Shown piece after piece: positions 5,523 to 11,584 of a stretch of DNA of 16,386 bases (position 1 is the first letter of the stretch; each line of letters starts with the position of its first letter). Under the pieces are notes generated by a model. That model did no database searches. It was given only the letters and a program-made list of their open reading frames with translations, and had not been told where the DNA came from. Both the position numbers and the translations under genes were made by a program. Source of the stretch: Acidobacteriota bacterium (GTDB taxonomy: Bacteria > Acidobacteriota > Polarisedimenticolia > J045); assembly GCA_020350085.1 (NCBI GenBank), contig CP070706.1, positions 2,871,500 to 2,887,885 of the forward strand, written 5' to 3'.

Positions 5523-6707
5523 ATGGACTCTCGTGCAATTCTCTTAGCTGCCGCGATTGCGTCCCCCGCGCTGCTCGCCGCTTCCGCGCTTGGTGCCGCA
5601 CCGGGCGCGCCGACCAGTGCGGCCGCGCCCGCAGCCCAGGCCCCCAAGCTCGTTGTCGAGCAGAACGCGCTCGATCTCGGCACCGTGGCCGAGGGCCAGG
5701 AAGTGGTCGGCACGTTCGTGCTCAAGAACGAAGGCCAAGCCGAACTGAGAATCATCCGCGCCAAACCGAGCTGAGGCTGCTCGGTGGCCGAGTACGACTC
5801 GGCCATCCCGCCCGGAGGGTCGGGAACCGTCATCGCGAAGGTGCGCACCCGGGGCCGCCAGGGTCGCCAATCCAAAACGGTCCGCGTGGAGACCAACGAT
5901 CCGACCACGCCGTTCGTGACGCTCAGGCTCACGTTCGTCTCGCAGCCGGCCATCGACGTCCTGCCCACGCGCACGGTCACCTTTGCCGGCTTCGCCGGCC
6001 AGAAGCACGAGGTCACGCTGCTGCTCCGGCGCGCGGACGGCGAGCCGCTGCAGGTGCTGGAGGCGAGCTCCACGAGACCGAACGTCAGCGTCGTGGCCGA
6101 GCCGGTCGGCGCCGTCGAGCCGCCGATCGTCACCACTGGCCGGCGTGTTCCGCCGGCGCGGCCCGGAGACTGGCGCTTGCGGGTCAACGTGGAAGGAACC
6201 GAGCCGCGCAGCGAGGCCGGCAAGCTGATCGTGCGGACCAACCATCCACAGCAGCCCGAGCTGACGCTGCCGCTGCGGATTCAGCTGCGAGGCCTGGTCG
6301 AGACGCAGCCGCGATCGGTCCGCCTGCGCCAGCGCACGGGCGAGCGGCCGGTCAGCTCGCAGCTGGTCGTGCGTCACAACAACCACCGACCGTTTCAGAT
6401 CGAGCGGGTGGAGTTCGAGGGCGAGCTGCCGCGGCTCGAGGCCGAGATCCCGCAGCAGGAACCGACACCGGTGCATCGACTCGAGATCCGACTCCAGGAC
6501 GACGCGCCGCCGTCGGGCAGCTATCAGGGACGTCTGATCGTGCACACGAACCTGCGTCGCGTGCCGCAGCTCGAGGTGCCGGTGACGGTGCGCGTGGACG
6601 CGGCTGCCGCCGCGCCGTCGAGCCCCGCGGCTGCGTCTGCGACGCCGAACGCGGTCGACAAACCCGCACCCGCGACGAAAAAAGCGCACGGGACGATCAA
6701 AAAGTAG
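5523..6707 (+). CDS. Exported DUF1573-type protein, candidate selenoprotein (in-frame TGA = Sec84)
   Basis: 394 residues if the TGA at 5772-5774 is read as selenocysteine; otherwise an 83-residue fragment. The ATG at 5523 follows AAGGGAG. Residues 1-25 resemble a Sec signal peptide (AILLAAAIASPALLAASALGA), then an Ala/Pro linker. From about 42 the DUF1573 pattern begins: a LDLGTVAEGQEVVGTFVLKN strand pair, then IIRAKPS-TGA-GCSVAEYD, SAIPPGGSGTVIAKVRTRG, KTVRVETNDPTTPFVTLRL. The family usually has PSCGCT, so TGA replaces exactly the first Cys and leaves UGC. Two or more further Ig-like beta domains follow (about 140-355), then an Ala/Pro/Lys tail ending KKAHGTIKK. There is no other in-frame stop, and both halves look alike in composition. 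DUF1573 proteins are secreted or periplasmic and poorly characterised; a redox or metal role for the Cys-Gly-Cys site is inference. The alternative is a recent nonsense mutation or sequencing error. Confidence 0.75.
5783..5807 (+). promoter_or_regulatory. Bacterial SECIS-like stem-loop downstream of the in-frame TGA
   Basis: GGTGGCCGAGT (5783-5793) pairs with ACTCGGCCATC (5797-5807): 11 pairs with one G-U and an ACG loop. The core GGCCGAG/CTCGGCC starts 11 nt after the TGA, the same offset I recall for the minimal E. coli fdhF hairpin. If the last two pairs open, the loop is GTACGAC, starting with GU as in fdhF, 17 nt after the TGA. A competing fold (CTCGG 5780-5784 with CCGAG 5788-5792, loop TGG) exists. 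Function is inferred; SelB binding cannot be judged by eye. Confidence 0.6.
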
Positions 6708-6716
6708 CGCGCCACG

Positions 6717-6746
6717 CTGACTGGAGCGCCGGCGCGACTATATGAT
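6717..6746 (+). promoter_or_regulatory. Candidate promoter for the 6883-8393 gene pair
   Basis: CTGACT (6717-6722) and TATGAT (6741-6746) are separated by 18 bases; the -10 is strong and the -35 matches TTGACA at four positions. It gives a leader of about 130 nt before the GTG at 6883. Within the leader is a 10-base palindrome TCTCGCGAGA (6819-6828). Confidence 0.45.
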
Positions 6747-6882
6747 TGCTCTAGGCTGCTGACGAGAGGCCCGACCGGTCCCAGAGGTCGCATCGGGAAC
6801 GCGAGCGCCTGCGACGATTCTCGCGAGAGCCGGCCCCGCCCGTTCTGGCGCCCGAGAGTCGAGGCAGCATCACACGGAGAAG

Positions 6883-7575
6883 GTGGTGGAGAGACTGTCC
6901 GTTCTCGTCCTGGCGACGGTGATGCTCGTCGGCCTTGCTCTCGCGGGCAAGCGTCCGACGAGCATTCCCGAAGATCCGCGCGACGTGCCACGAGAGGCAC
7001 AGTTGACCCTGACCCGCACGAAAACCGATCTTGACGGGGACGGTCGCCCCGAAGGCCTCGTGCTCGTGAACGCGTTGACCGGAGAGCACGCTCCGGACCG
7101 CGCTTCGGAGGTCATCTTCGGTATCACCGCACCGGAGAGCGATGGCGACCGCGGGGATTTGCTGTGGGTGCGCCACGCGATGAAGCAGACCGGACGCCCG
7201 GCCCACGACGGCGAGATGTCGGCTCTGGATCTCGATGGCGACGGGGTCTCGGAGCTGATTCTGACCTGGGACCGCTCGTTGTCGGCCGAGCGGGTCGAGC
7301 GTTGGGCCGAGATCTACACCCTCGAGCTCGTGGAAAACCCGCGCAAGGTCTGGGAAGGCTTCTGGGAGCGCGACTCGCGCCGCGATCCGCAGACGCCTGC
7401 TGCCGAGCGCGAGTGGATGCGCCGCGAGATCGATTACGCAGCCACGCGGCGCGCCGCGGGCCTCGGCATCGTGTTCCTGTCGACCCACGGCATGATTGCC
7501 GGCCAGCCGCTCGATCCGCCGCGGCTCGTTCCCGATCGCGTCGACGTCGCGTTGCGAGACATCTCCGCGCGCTGA
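6883..7575 (+). CDS. Exported protein with two DxDGDG calcium-type motifs (FG-GAP/VCBS-like)
   Basis: 230 residues. The GTG at 6883 is preceded by GGAGAAG; the next codon is also GTG. Residues 1-22 form a signal peptide (LSVLVLATVMLVGLALAG). The body has two acidic loops, DLDGDGRPEGLVLVN (near 50-64) and DLDGDGVSELILTWD (near 113-127), each followed by a hydrophobic strand. This is the pattern of FG-GAP/VCBS beta-propeller repeats and EF-hand-like calcium loops. Only two repeats are visible, too few for a full propeller. The C-terminal part is charged, with a Trp-rich helix (VWEGFWERDSRRD). Function unknown; it probably acts outside the cytoplasm. Its stop TGA overlaps the proposed start of the next gene, so the two are likely co-translated and may work together. 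Confidence 0.75.
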   Translation: MVERLSVLVLATVMLVGLALAGKRPTSIPEDPRDVPREAQLTLTRTKTDLDGDGRPEGLVLVNALTGEHAPDRASEVIFGITAPESDGDRGDLLWVRHAMKQTGRPAHDGEMSALDLDGDGVSELILTWDRSLSAERVERWAEIYTLELVENPRKVWEGFWERDSRRDPQTPAAEREWMRREIDYAATRRAAGLGIVFLSTHGMIAGQPLDPPRLVPDRVDVALRDISAR

Positions 7576-8393
7576 AGATCGCGCCGCTAGTGCTGGGGGC
7601 GCAGGGGGCGTTGTTCTGCAGCGTCGCGGCTCCGGCGGATACCGAACAGAAATACGAGCTGCGCGCGCCGAACGGCGTGGCCGGCGGGTACTACGTCACC
7701 GTCGAGCCGCAGGGAGCCGGCCGCTGGCGGATCGAAGCGGATTGGACCGGCCGCTCGGTCGCTGGGCTGTGGCTGTTCGATGCGAGCGGGAACGTGCTGA
7801 CGAAACGCGTCGGAGCGTCGCCCCAATGGATCGTTCTCGATGTCGCCGGCTCGACCCGATTCCACGTCCGGTTCCGCACGACGACGAGCCGCGGCGAGCT
7901 CGCCGGAACGCTCACCGTGAAGCAGGCCGGCTCCGAGGACGGGCAGGATGAACTCGCCGACGAGCGCGCGCCTTCCGAGGCCCCGGCGGGTTGTGTCGAT
8001 CAGCGGGTCAGCCAGCCGTCCGACGCTCGGGTCGTGCAGGCGCTGGCCGACTCGGCGAGCGTTTCCCCAGCCTCGCAGGCGTGGGTCGAGGCTTGGATCG
8101 ACAGAGTGCGCTCGGAGCTGTCTCCGGAACTCGACACCGAGCTTCGACGCGATCGCCTCGACGAGCTGTGGGCTCAGAGCGGATCCCAGCGAGCACCCGA
8201 CGAGAAAGTACACGCCACGTGGCGACGGCTGTTGGCCGCCGTGGAGAACCTCGTGCGCCGCGAGTCCCTCGCCCACGAGCCGGAGCCGTGGCGCGAGCGC
8301 TACCGCGGCCTGTTCGCGTCGCTGGCGTGCGTGAGCCCAACCACCGCCTCACCGCTTCCCGTCGATGGTGGCGCGGAGAATGTTGGTCCGTGA
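7572..8393 (+). CDS. Exported protein with N-terminal beta domain and helical C-terminus, unknown function
   Basis: 273 residues if it starts at the CTG at 7572, which overlaps the upstream stop (CTGA). That start gives KIAPLVLGAQGALFCSVAA, a good signal peptide with a basic residue followed by a hydrophobic stretch. The next option, GTG at 7590, would remove the Lys and much of the hydrophobic core. No clear ribosome-binding site is seen, so translational coupling is likely. Residues about 25-120 look like a beta-sandwich (GGYYVTVEPQGAGRWRIEAD, FHVRFRTTTSRGELAGTLTV) similar in feel to pre-peptidase C-terminal or carbohydrate-binding domains. A Glu/Asp linker leads to a helical region (about 140-265) with Trp at regular places. 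I do not recognise the family. Confidence 0.65.
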   Translation: MKIAPLVLGAQGALFCSVAAPADTEQKYELRAPNGVAGGYYVTVEPQGAGRWRIEADWTGRSVAGLWLFDASGNVLTKRVGASPQWIVLDVAGSTRFHVRFRTTTSRGELAGTLTVKQAGSEDGQDELADERAPSEAPAGCVDQRVSQPSDARVVQALADSASVSPASQAWVEAWIDRVRSELSPELDTELRRDRLDELWAQSGSQRAPDEKVHATWRRLLAAVENLVRRESLAHEPEPWRERYRGLFASLACVSPTTASPLPVDGGAENVGP

Positions 8394-8538
8394 GACCTGA
8401 GCCGATGAGCCGTTCGGGGATCTCCGGAGGCCACCCCGCGCTCTGCTGAGCGGAAACCGCCTCCACCGGTCCGGCGTGACCAAAAAACGCCGCAAGATCC
8501 AGCTGGTTTTACAACATTCGGCGCGCCACCACGTGGAT

Positions 8539-8544
8539 TATGAT
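8539..8544 (+). promoter_or_regulatory. -10-like TATGAT only 7 nt before the M20 gene start
   Basis: TATGAT (8539-8544) lies 7 bases before the ATG at 8552, and there is no Shine-Dalgarno sequence in front of that ATG. If used as a -10 box, transcription would begin at or next to the ATG and give a leaderless mRNA. The -35 position (about 8516-8521, ATTCGG) is weak. The alternative is that translation starts at the ATGs at 8540 or 8543, inside this box. Confidence 0.4.
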
Positions 8545-8551
8545 GCGCGGC

Positions 8552-9805
8552 ATGGGTGACGAAGCGCGGAGCTTGGCCGAGAGCGTGCTGGTTCGAGATC
8601 GCGCGGCACGCGAAGCGGCCGTGGCCGCCCACCAGCAGGCTCTGCACCGCTTCCCTGAGCTGGCCTTCGAGGAGCACCGCACGGCGGACTACGTCGAGCA
8701 GGCGCTGCGCTCGCTCGGTCTCGAGCCGAAGCGCGGGGTCGTCGGCACCGGGCTGATCGTGGAGCTACCGGCGGCGGGAACGGGTCCCACGGTGCTGGTG
8801 CGCGCCGACATGGACGGGCTGCCGATCGAAGAGCACGCGGGCCACGATCCGCGCTCGGAGCATGCGGGCCGGATGCACGCGTGTGGCCACGACGGGCACA
8901 TGGCGATCGTGCTCGGCATCGCCCACGCGGTGTGCCGCAGCGGGCTGGAGCAAGCACTGCCCGGCCGCTTGCTGCTGCTGTTTCAGCCGGCCGAGGAGGG
9001 AGGTGCGGCCTCGCCGAGCGGGGCGCAGCGGATCGTCGCGTCGGGACTTCTCGATCAGGAGCGCGTGGATTACGTGCTCGGTCTACACCTGTGGAGCTAC
9101 CTGCCGCTGGGCCAGGTGATCATTCCGGACGGCACGGTGATGGCTTCTTCGGACGAGTTCCGCATCGTGCTGCGCGGAGGCGGTGGTCATGCCGCGGTGC
9201 CGCACCAGGCGAGCGACGTGGTGCTCGCGGCCTCGGAGCTGGTCGTCACGCTGCAGTCGATCGTCGCGCGCGAGGTCGATCCCGTGCGTCCGGCCGTGGT
9301 CTCTGTCGGAACGCTGCACGCCGGAACGGCTCCCAACGTGTTGCCCGAGCGTGCCGAGTTGACGGGAACGTTGCGCGCGCCGGACGCGCCGACGCGCGAG
9401 CTGCTGCGCCGGCGCGTGGCGGAGATCGCGCGTGCGGTGGCGGGCACGCGCGGGTTGACGGTCGACGTCGAGCTGGGCCTCGGATATCCGCCGACGGTCA
9501 ACGACGCACAGGTCGCGGCGCGCGTGCGTGACGCGGTGCGGCCGGTCTTCGGGGAGGGCGTCTTGTCCGGCCCGCCGACGATGGCGAGCGAGGATTTCGC
9601 CTGCTACCTCGAACAGCGCCCGGGAGCGTTCTGTCTGCTCGGGATGCAAGATCCCGCCGCGGGTGCGATCCACGCGCATCACTCGCCGCAGTTCGTGATC
9701 GCGCCGCGCGCGCTGCCGCTCGGCGTCGAGCTGCTGCTGAGGGGCGCGCTGGCGCTGATCGAGCCTGGTGCGGGCCCGATCGAGGGCGATGCCCGTGAGC
9801 GCTGA
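8552..9805 (+). CDS. M20D-type metallo-amidohydrolase (N-acyl amino acid amidohydrolase/carboxypeptidase-like)
   Basis: 417 residues from the ATG at 8552; ATGs at 8540 and 8543 are possible. The order of motifs is that of the M20 IAA-amidohydrolase/hippurate hydrolase branch: HRFPELAFEEHRTADYV, VLVRADMDGLPIEE, MHACGHDGHMA (metal-binding Cys111 and His113), LLFQPAEEGG, GLHLW, the lid or dimerisation-domain GGGGHAAVPHQ, GTAPNVLPERAELTGTLR and the C-terminal HHSPQFVI. These cytosolic enzymes use two divalent metals to hydrolyse N-acyl amino acids or peptides. The substrate cannot be told from sequence. It overlaps the following SDR gene by 17 bases, suggesting one transcript, though no shared pathway is obvious. 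Confidence 0.93.
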   Translation: MGDEARSLAESVLVRDRAAREAAVAAHQQALHRFPELAFEEHRTADYVEQALRSLGLEPKRGVVGTGLIVELPAAGTGPTVLVRADMDGLPIEEHAGHDPRSEHAGRMHACGHDGHMAIVLGIAHAVCRSGLEQALPGRLLLLFQPAEEGGAASPSGAQRIVASGLLDQERVDYVLGLHLWSYLPLGQVIIPDGTVMASSDEFRIVLRGGGGHAAVPHQASDVVLAASELVVTLQSIVAREVDPVRPAVVSVGTLHAGTAPNVLPERAELTGTLRAPDAPTRELLRRRVAEIARAVAGTRGLTVDVELGLGYPPTVNDAQVAARVRDAVRPVFGEGVLSGPPTMASEDFACYLEQRPGAFCLLGMQDPAAGAIHAHHSPQFVIAPRALPLGVELLLRGALALIEPGAGPIEGDARER

Positions 9806-10580
9806 GGGCCGCCGCGCGACGGGGGTCGAGGATCGCGTCGCACTCGTCACCGCGGCCAGCTCCGGCATCGGTCTGGCGTCAGCGCGCGCGCTCGCGAGGG
9901 CGGGGGGACGGGTCGCCATCCTCTCGCGCGACGAGAGGCGGCTGGCACACGCGCGCGAGCAGGTTCGCGGGACCAGCGGAGCCGACGTGGTGACGATCGC
10001 CGGCGACCTCGACGAGCCCGTGACCGCACGGCGCGCACTGCACGCGGCCGCCGAGACGCTCGGGCCGGTCGAGATCGTGGTGGCCAACGTCGGCGGCCCG
10101 CCGCCCGGCACCTTCGATGACCTCGACGACGCCGCTTGGGACCGGGCGGTGCGGGGCGTCTTGCTCGCCGCGGTGCGCCTCACGCGCGAAGCGCTCTCGT
10201 CGATGAGACAGCGACGCTATGGCCGGATCGTGCACGTGCTGTCGGTGACGGTGCGCACGCCGATCATCGGGCTGACGACGAGCAATGCGCTGCGGCCGGC
10301 GGTCGCGGGTTTGATCGCCGATCTCGCGCGGGAGAATGCGCCGCACGGCATCACGGTCAACGGCGTCTGCCCCGGCTACACGCGCACCCCGCGCATCGAG
10401 CAGCTCGGAGCGCAGGCCCCAGCCCGCCTGCGCGCGCTCGAAGCGGAGATCCCTGCGGGGCGTCTCGCGGATCCGGACGAGATCGCCGCCGCGGTGCTGT
10501 TTCTGGCCAGCGAGCAGGCGAGCTACGTCAACGGCGTGATGCTCCCCGTCGATGGAGCGCTGACGGCGCGTCCGCAGTAG
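9789..10580 (+). CDS. Short-chain dehydrogenase/reductase of the atypical SNxxR type
   Basis: 263 residues from the ATG at 9789, preceded by CGAGGGCG; GTG at 9795 is an alternative. The cofactor motif TAASSGIG (21-28) follows the first strand, Arg47 in ILSRDERRL suggests NADP preference, NVGG (100-103) replaces the usual NAG, and the late PGYTRT is present. In the active site, Ser152 is in VLSVTVRTP, but the expected Tyr and Lys 13 and 17 residues later are Ser165 and Arg169 (TTSNALRPAV). I recall a subgroup annotated as 3-oxoacyl-ACP-reductase-like SDR with this SNxxR pattern. The classical YxxxK mechanism therefore cannot apply directly. Its start lies inside the end of the M20 gene. Substrate unknown. 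Confidence 0.9.
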   Translation: MPVSAEGRRATGVEDRVALVTAASSGIGLASARALARAGGRVAILSRDERRLAHAREQVRGTSGADVVTIAGDLDEPVTARRALHAAAETLGPVEIVVANVGGPPPGTFDDLDDAAWDRAVRGVLLAAVRLTREALSSMRQRRYGRIVHVLSVTVRTPIIGLTTSNALRPAVAGLIADLARENAPHGITVNGVCPGYTRTPRIEQLGAQAPARLRALEAEIPAGRLADPDEIAAAVLFLASEQASYVNGVMLPVDGALTARPQ

Positions 10581-10597
10581 AGATCGTCACGAACGCC

Positions 10598-10993
10598 TCA
10601 GTCCGGAAACTCGACCGATTGGACGGCGTCGCGGCAAACGAAGATCCGCACGTTGTTGTCCGCGGTGTCCGAAGGAAAGAGCGTGAAGCCGGTCGCGCCT
10701 TGAACGTAATCGGGCGACGTGCCGAAGATGACCTCTCCGTCGATGAACGTCACGACGCAACGCCGGCCGCGAGACGGGGCGGTTCCGAAGCCGGGCGGCG
10801 GATCGTATTCGCGATTGCCGAGATAGTCCTTGACGTAAAACAGCGCCTTGAGCTGCTCGACGCGCAGCCCGATCGGCACGCCTCCGCCTTCGGTTGGAAG
10901 AATGTGGAATCTCTCGCGGCCCGGGTCGAAGTCGTGGGTGATCCCCTTCAGGATGCGACCATCGAGAGTGTGCGCGACGACCTTGTGTTCCAC
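10598..10993 (-). CDS. Small conserved protein, PilZ-neighbourhood type (DUF6982-like)
   Basis: 131 residues from the GTG at 10993, chosen because AAGGAG is 7 bases upstream; an ATG at 11041 would add a Pro/Arg-rich stretch without a ribosome-binding site. The sequence has two similar beta-rich halves: VVAHTLDGRILKGITHDFDP and CVVTFIDGEVIFGTSPDY, each reading like an SH3-type strand pair with an Asp-Gly turn. Between them is LKALFYVKDYLGNREYDPP. The end IFVCRDAVQSVEFP resembles the last strand of Sm-like or PilZ-associated small domains. I recall such proteins as DUF6982 from deltaproteobacteria and Acidobacteriota, but that name is from memory. No signal peptide, so cytoplasmic. It is convergent with the SDR gene (17 bases between stops) and divergent from the HU gene. 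Confidence 0.8.
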   Translation of the reverse strand: MEHKVVAHTLDGRILKGITHDFDPGRERFHILPTEGGGVPIGLRVEQLKALFYVKDYLGNREYDPPPGFGTAPSRGRRCVVTFIDGEVIFGTSPDYVQGATGFTLFPSDTADNNVRIFVCRDAVQSVEFPD

Positions 10994-11187
10994 GATCGTG
11001 CTCCTTGCCGGCGCCGGCCGGGTCTCGGCGGGGCCCATCATCCGCCGTGCCGATCTTCTCTCATCGGCGCATCTTCAGCGGCCGCTGGGTCCGGCTGCTC
11101 GCTTCCCCTTGTGGGCTGGTGATCGTATCAACCACTGGCCGGCCGCACGAGCCTCGTCGGTGCGGGCCGGTCGTGGAGGATCGATCG

Positions 11188-11478
11188 ATGAACCGCAGCC
11201 AGCTCACCGAGCGGCTCGCCGCGCGTGCCGGGCTCAGTCTGCCGGAATCGCGGCGCGTGCTGCAGGTGCTGTTCTCGACGGTTCCGGGCGAGGGGCTGAT
11301 CGTCGATGCGCTCGATCGCGGCGAGCGGGTCATGGTGTCCGGCTTCGGCACGTTTTTCGCGAGCGAGCGCGGCGAACGCCGCGTGATCGACCCGCGCGAC
11401 GGCACGCCGCGCGTGGTGCCTTCGATGCGCGTCGCGCGCTTCCGGCCCGGCCTCGCGCTGAGGGACCGCCTGCGTTGA
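11188..11478 (+). CDS. HU/IHF-family DNA-binding protein
   Basis: 96 residues from the ATG at 11188, with GGAGGA 8 bases upstream; longer frames to 11005 lack family similarity. The N-terminal helical hairpin (NRSQLTERLAARAGLSLPES, then a second helix) is followed by GERVMVSGFGTFFASERGER, the diagnostic HU/IHF turn. The DNA arm contains DPRDGTPRVVP, including the Pro that in the family intercalates into the minor groove, and the chain ends with VARFRPGLALRDRLR. It would bend and compact DNA as a dimer. Its arm is richer in Arg than Lys. It stands alone, convergent with the subtilase gene. The 194 bases between 10994 and 11187 are the shared promoter region with the divergent small gene; I found no convincing hexamers there. 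Confidence 0.92.
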   Translation: MNRSQLTERLAARAGLSLPESRRVLQVLFSTVPGEGLIVDALDRGERVMVSGFGTFFASERGERRVIDPRDGTPRVVPSMRVARFRPGLALRDRLR

Positions 11479-11500
11479 GAAGTCCGTCGGCAGAAAAGAC

Positions 11501-11542
11501 GCGGCGGGAAGCGGGGCCTGTCGTCGGTCCGCTTCCCGCCGC
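11501..11542 (-). terminator. Intrinsic terminator of the subtilase gene (possibly bidirectional)
   Basis: GCGGCGGGAAGCGG (11501-11514) and CCGCTTCCCGCCGC (11529-11542) are perfect complements, 14 pairs with a 14-base loop. Read on the minus strand the stem is followed by GTCTTTTCTG, a short T-tract, 42 bases after the subtilase stop. On the plus strand it lies 22 bases after the HU stop but lacks a T-tract. Confidence 0.8.
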
Positions 11543-11584
11543 TGCGCCACGCGGGAATGAAGCTGAGGAGGAGAGAGGTCTCGT

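Noticed and set aside
5784..6707. Separate gene starting at GTG 5784 after the TGA
   Set aside because: It is in the same frame as the upstream part, lacks a signal peptide and ribosome-binding site, and would begin in the middle of a DUF1573 domain.
6819..6828. Palindrome TCTCGCGAGA in the leader of the 6883 gene
   Set aside because: Ten bases in GC-rich DNA can arise by chance and no second copy was noticed nearby.
8476..8559. 27-codon frame from GTG 8476 (TKKRRKIQLVLQHS...) ending inside the M20 start
   Set aside because: The composition is protein-like and basic, but there is no ribosome-binding site and no recognisable family; it could be a leader peptide but cannot be supported.
11122..11132. 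TGATCGTATCA dyad in the HU upstream region as an operator
   Set aside because: Only four bases per arm around CGT; too short to support alone.
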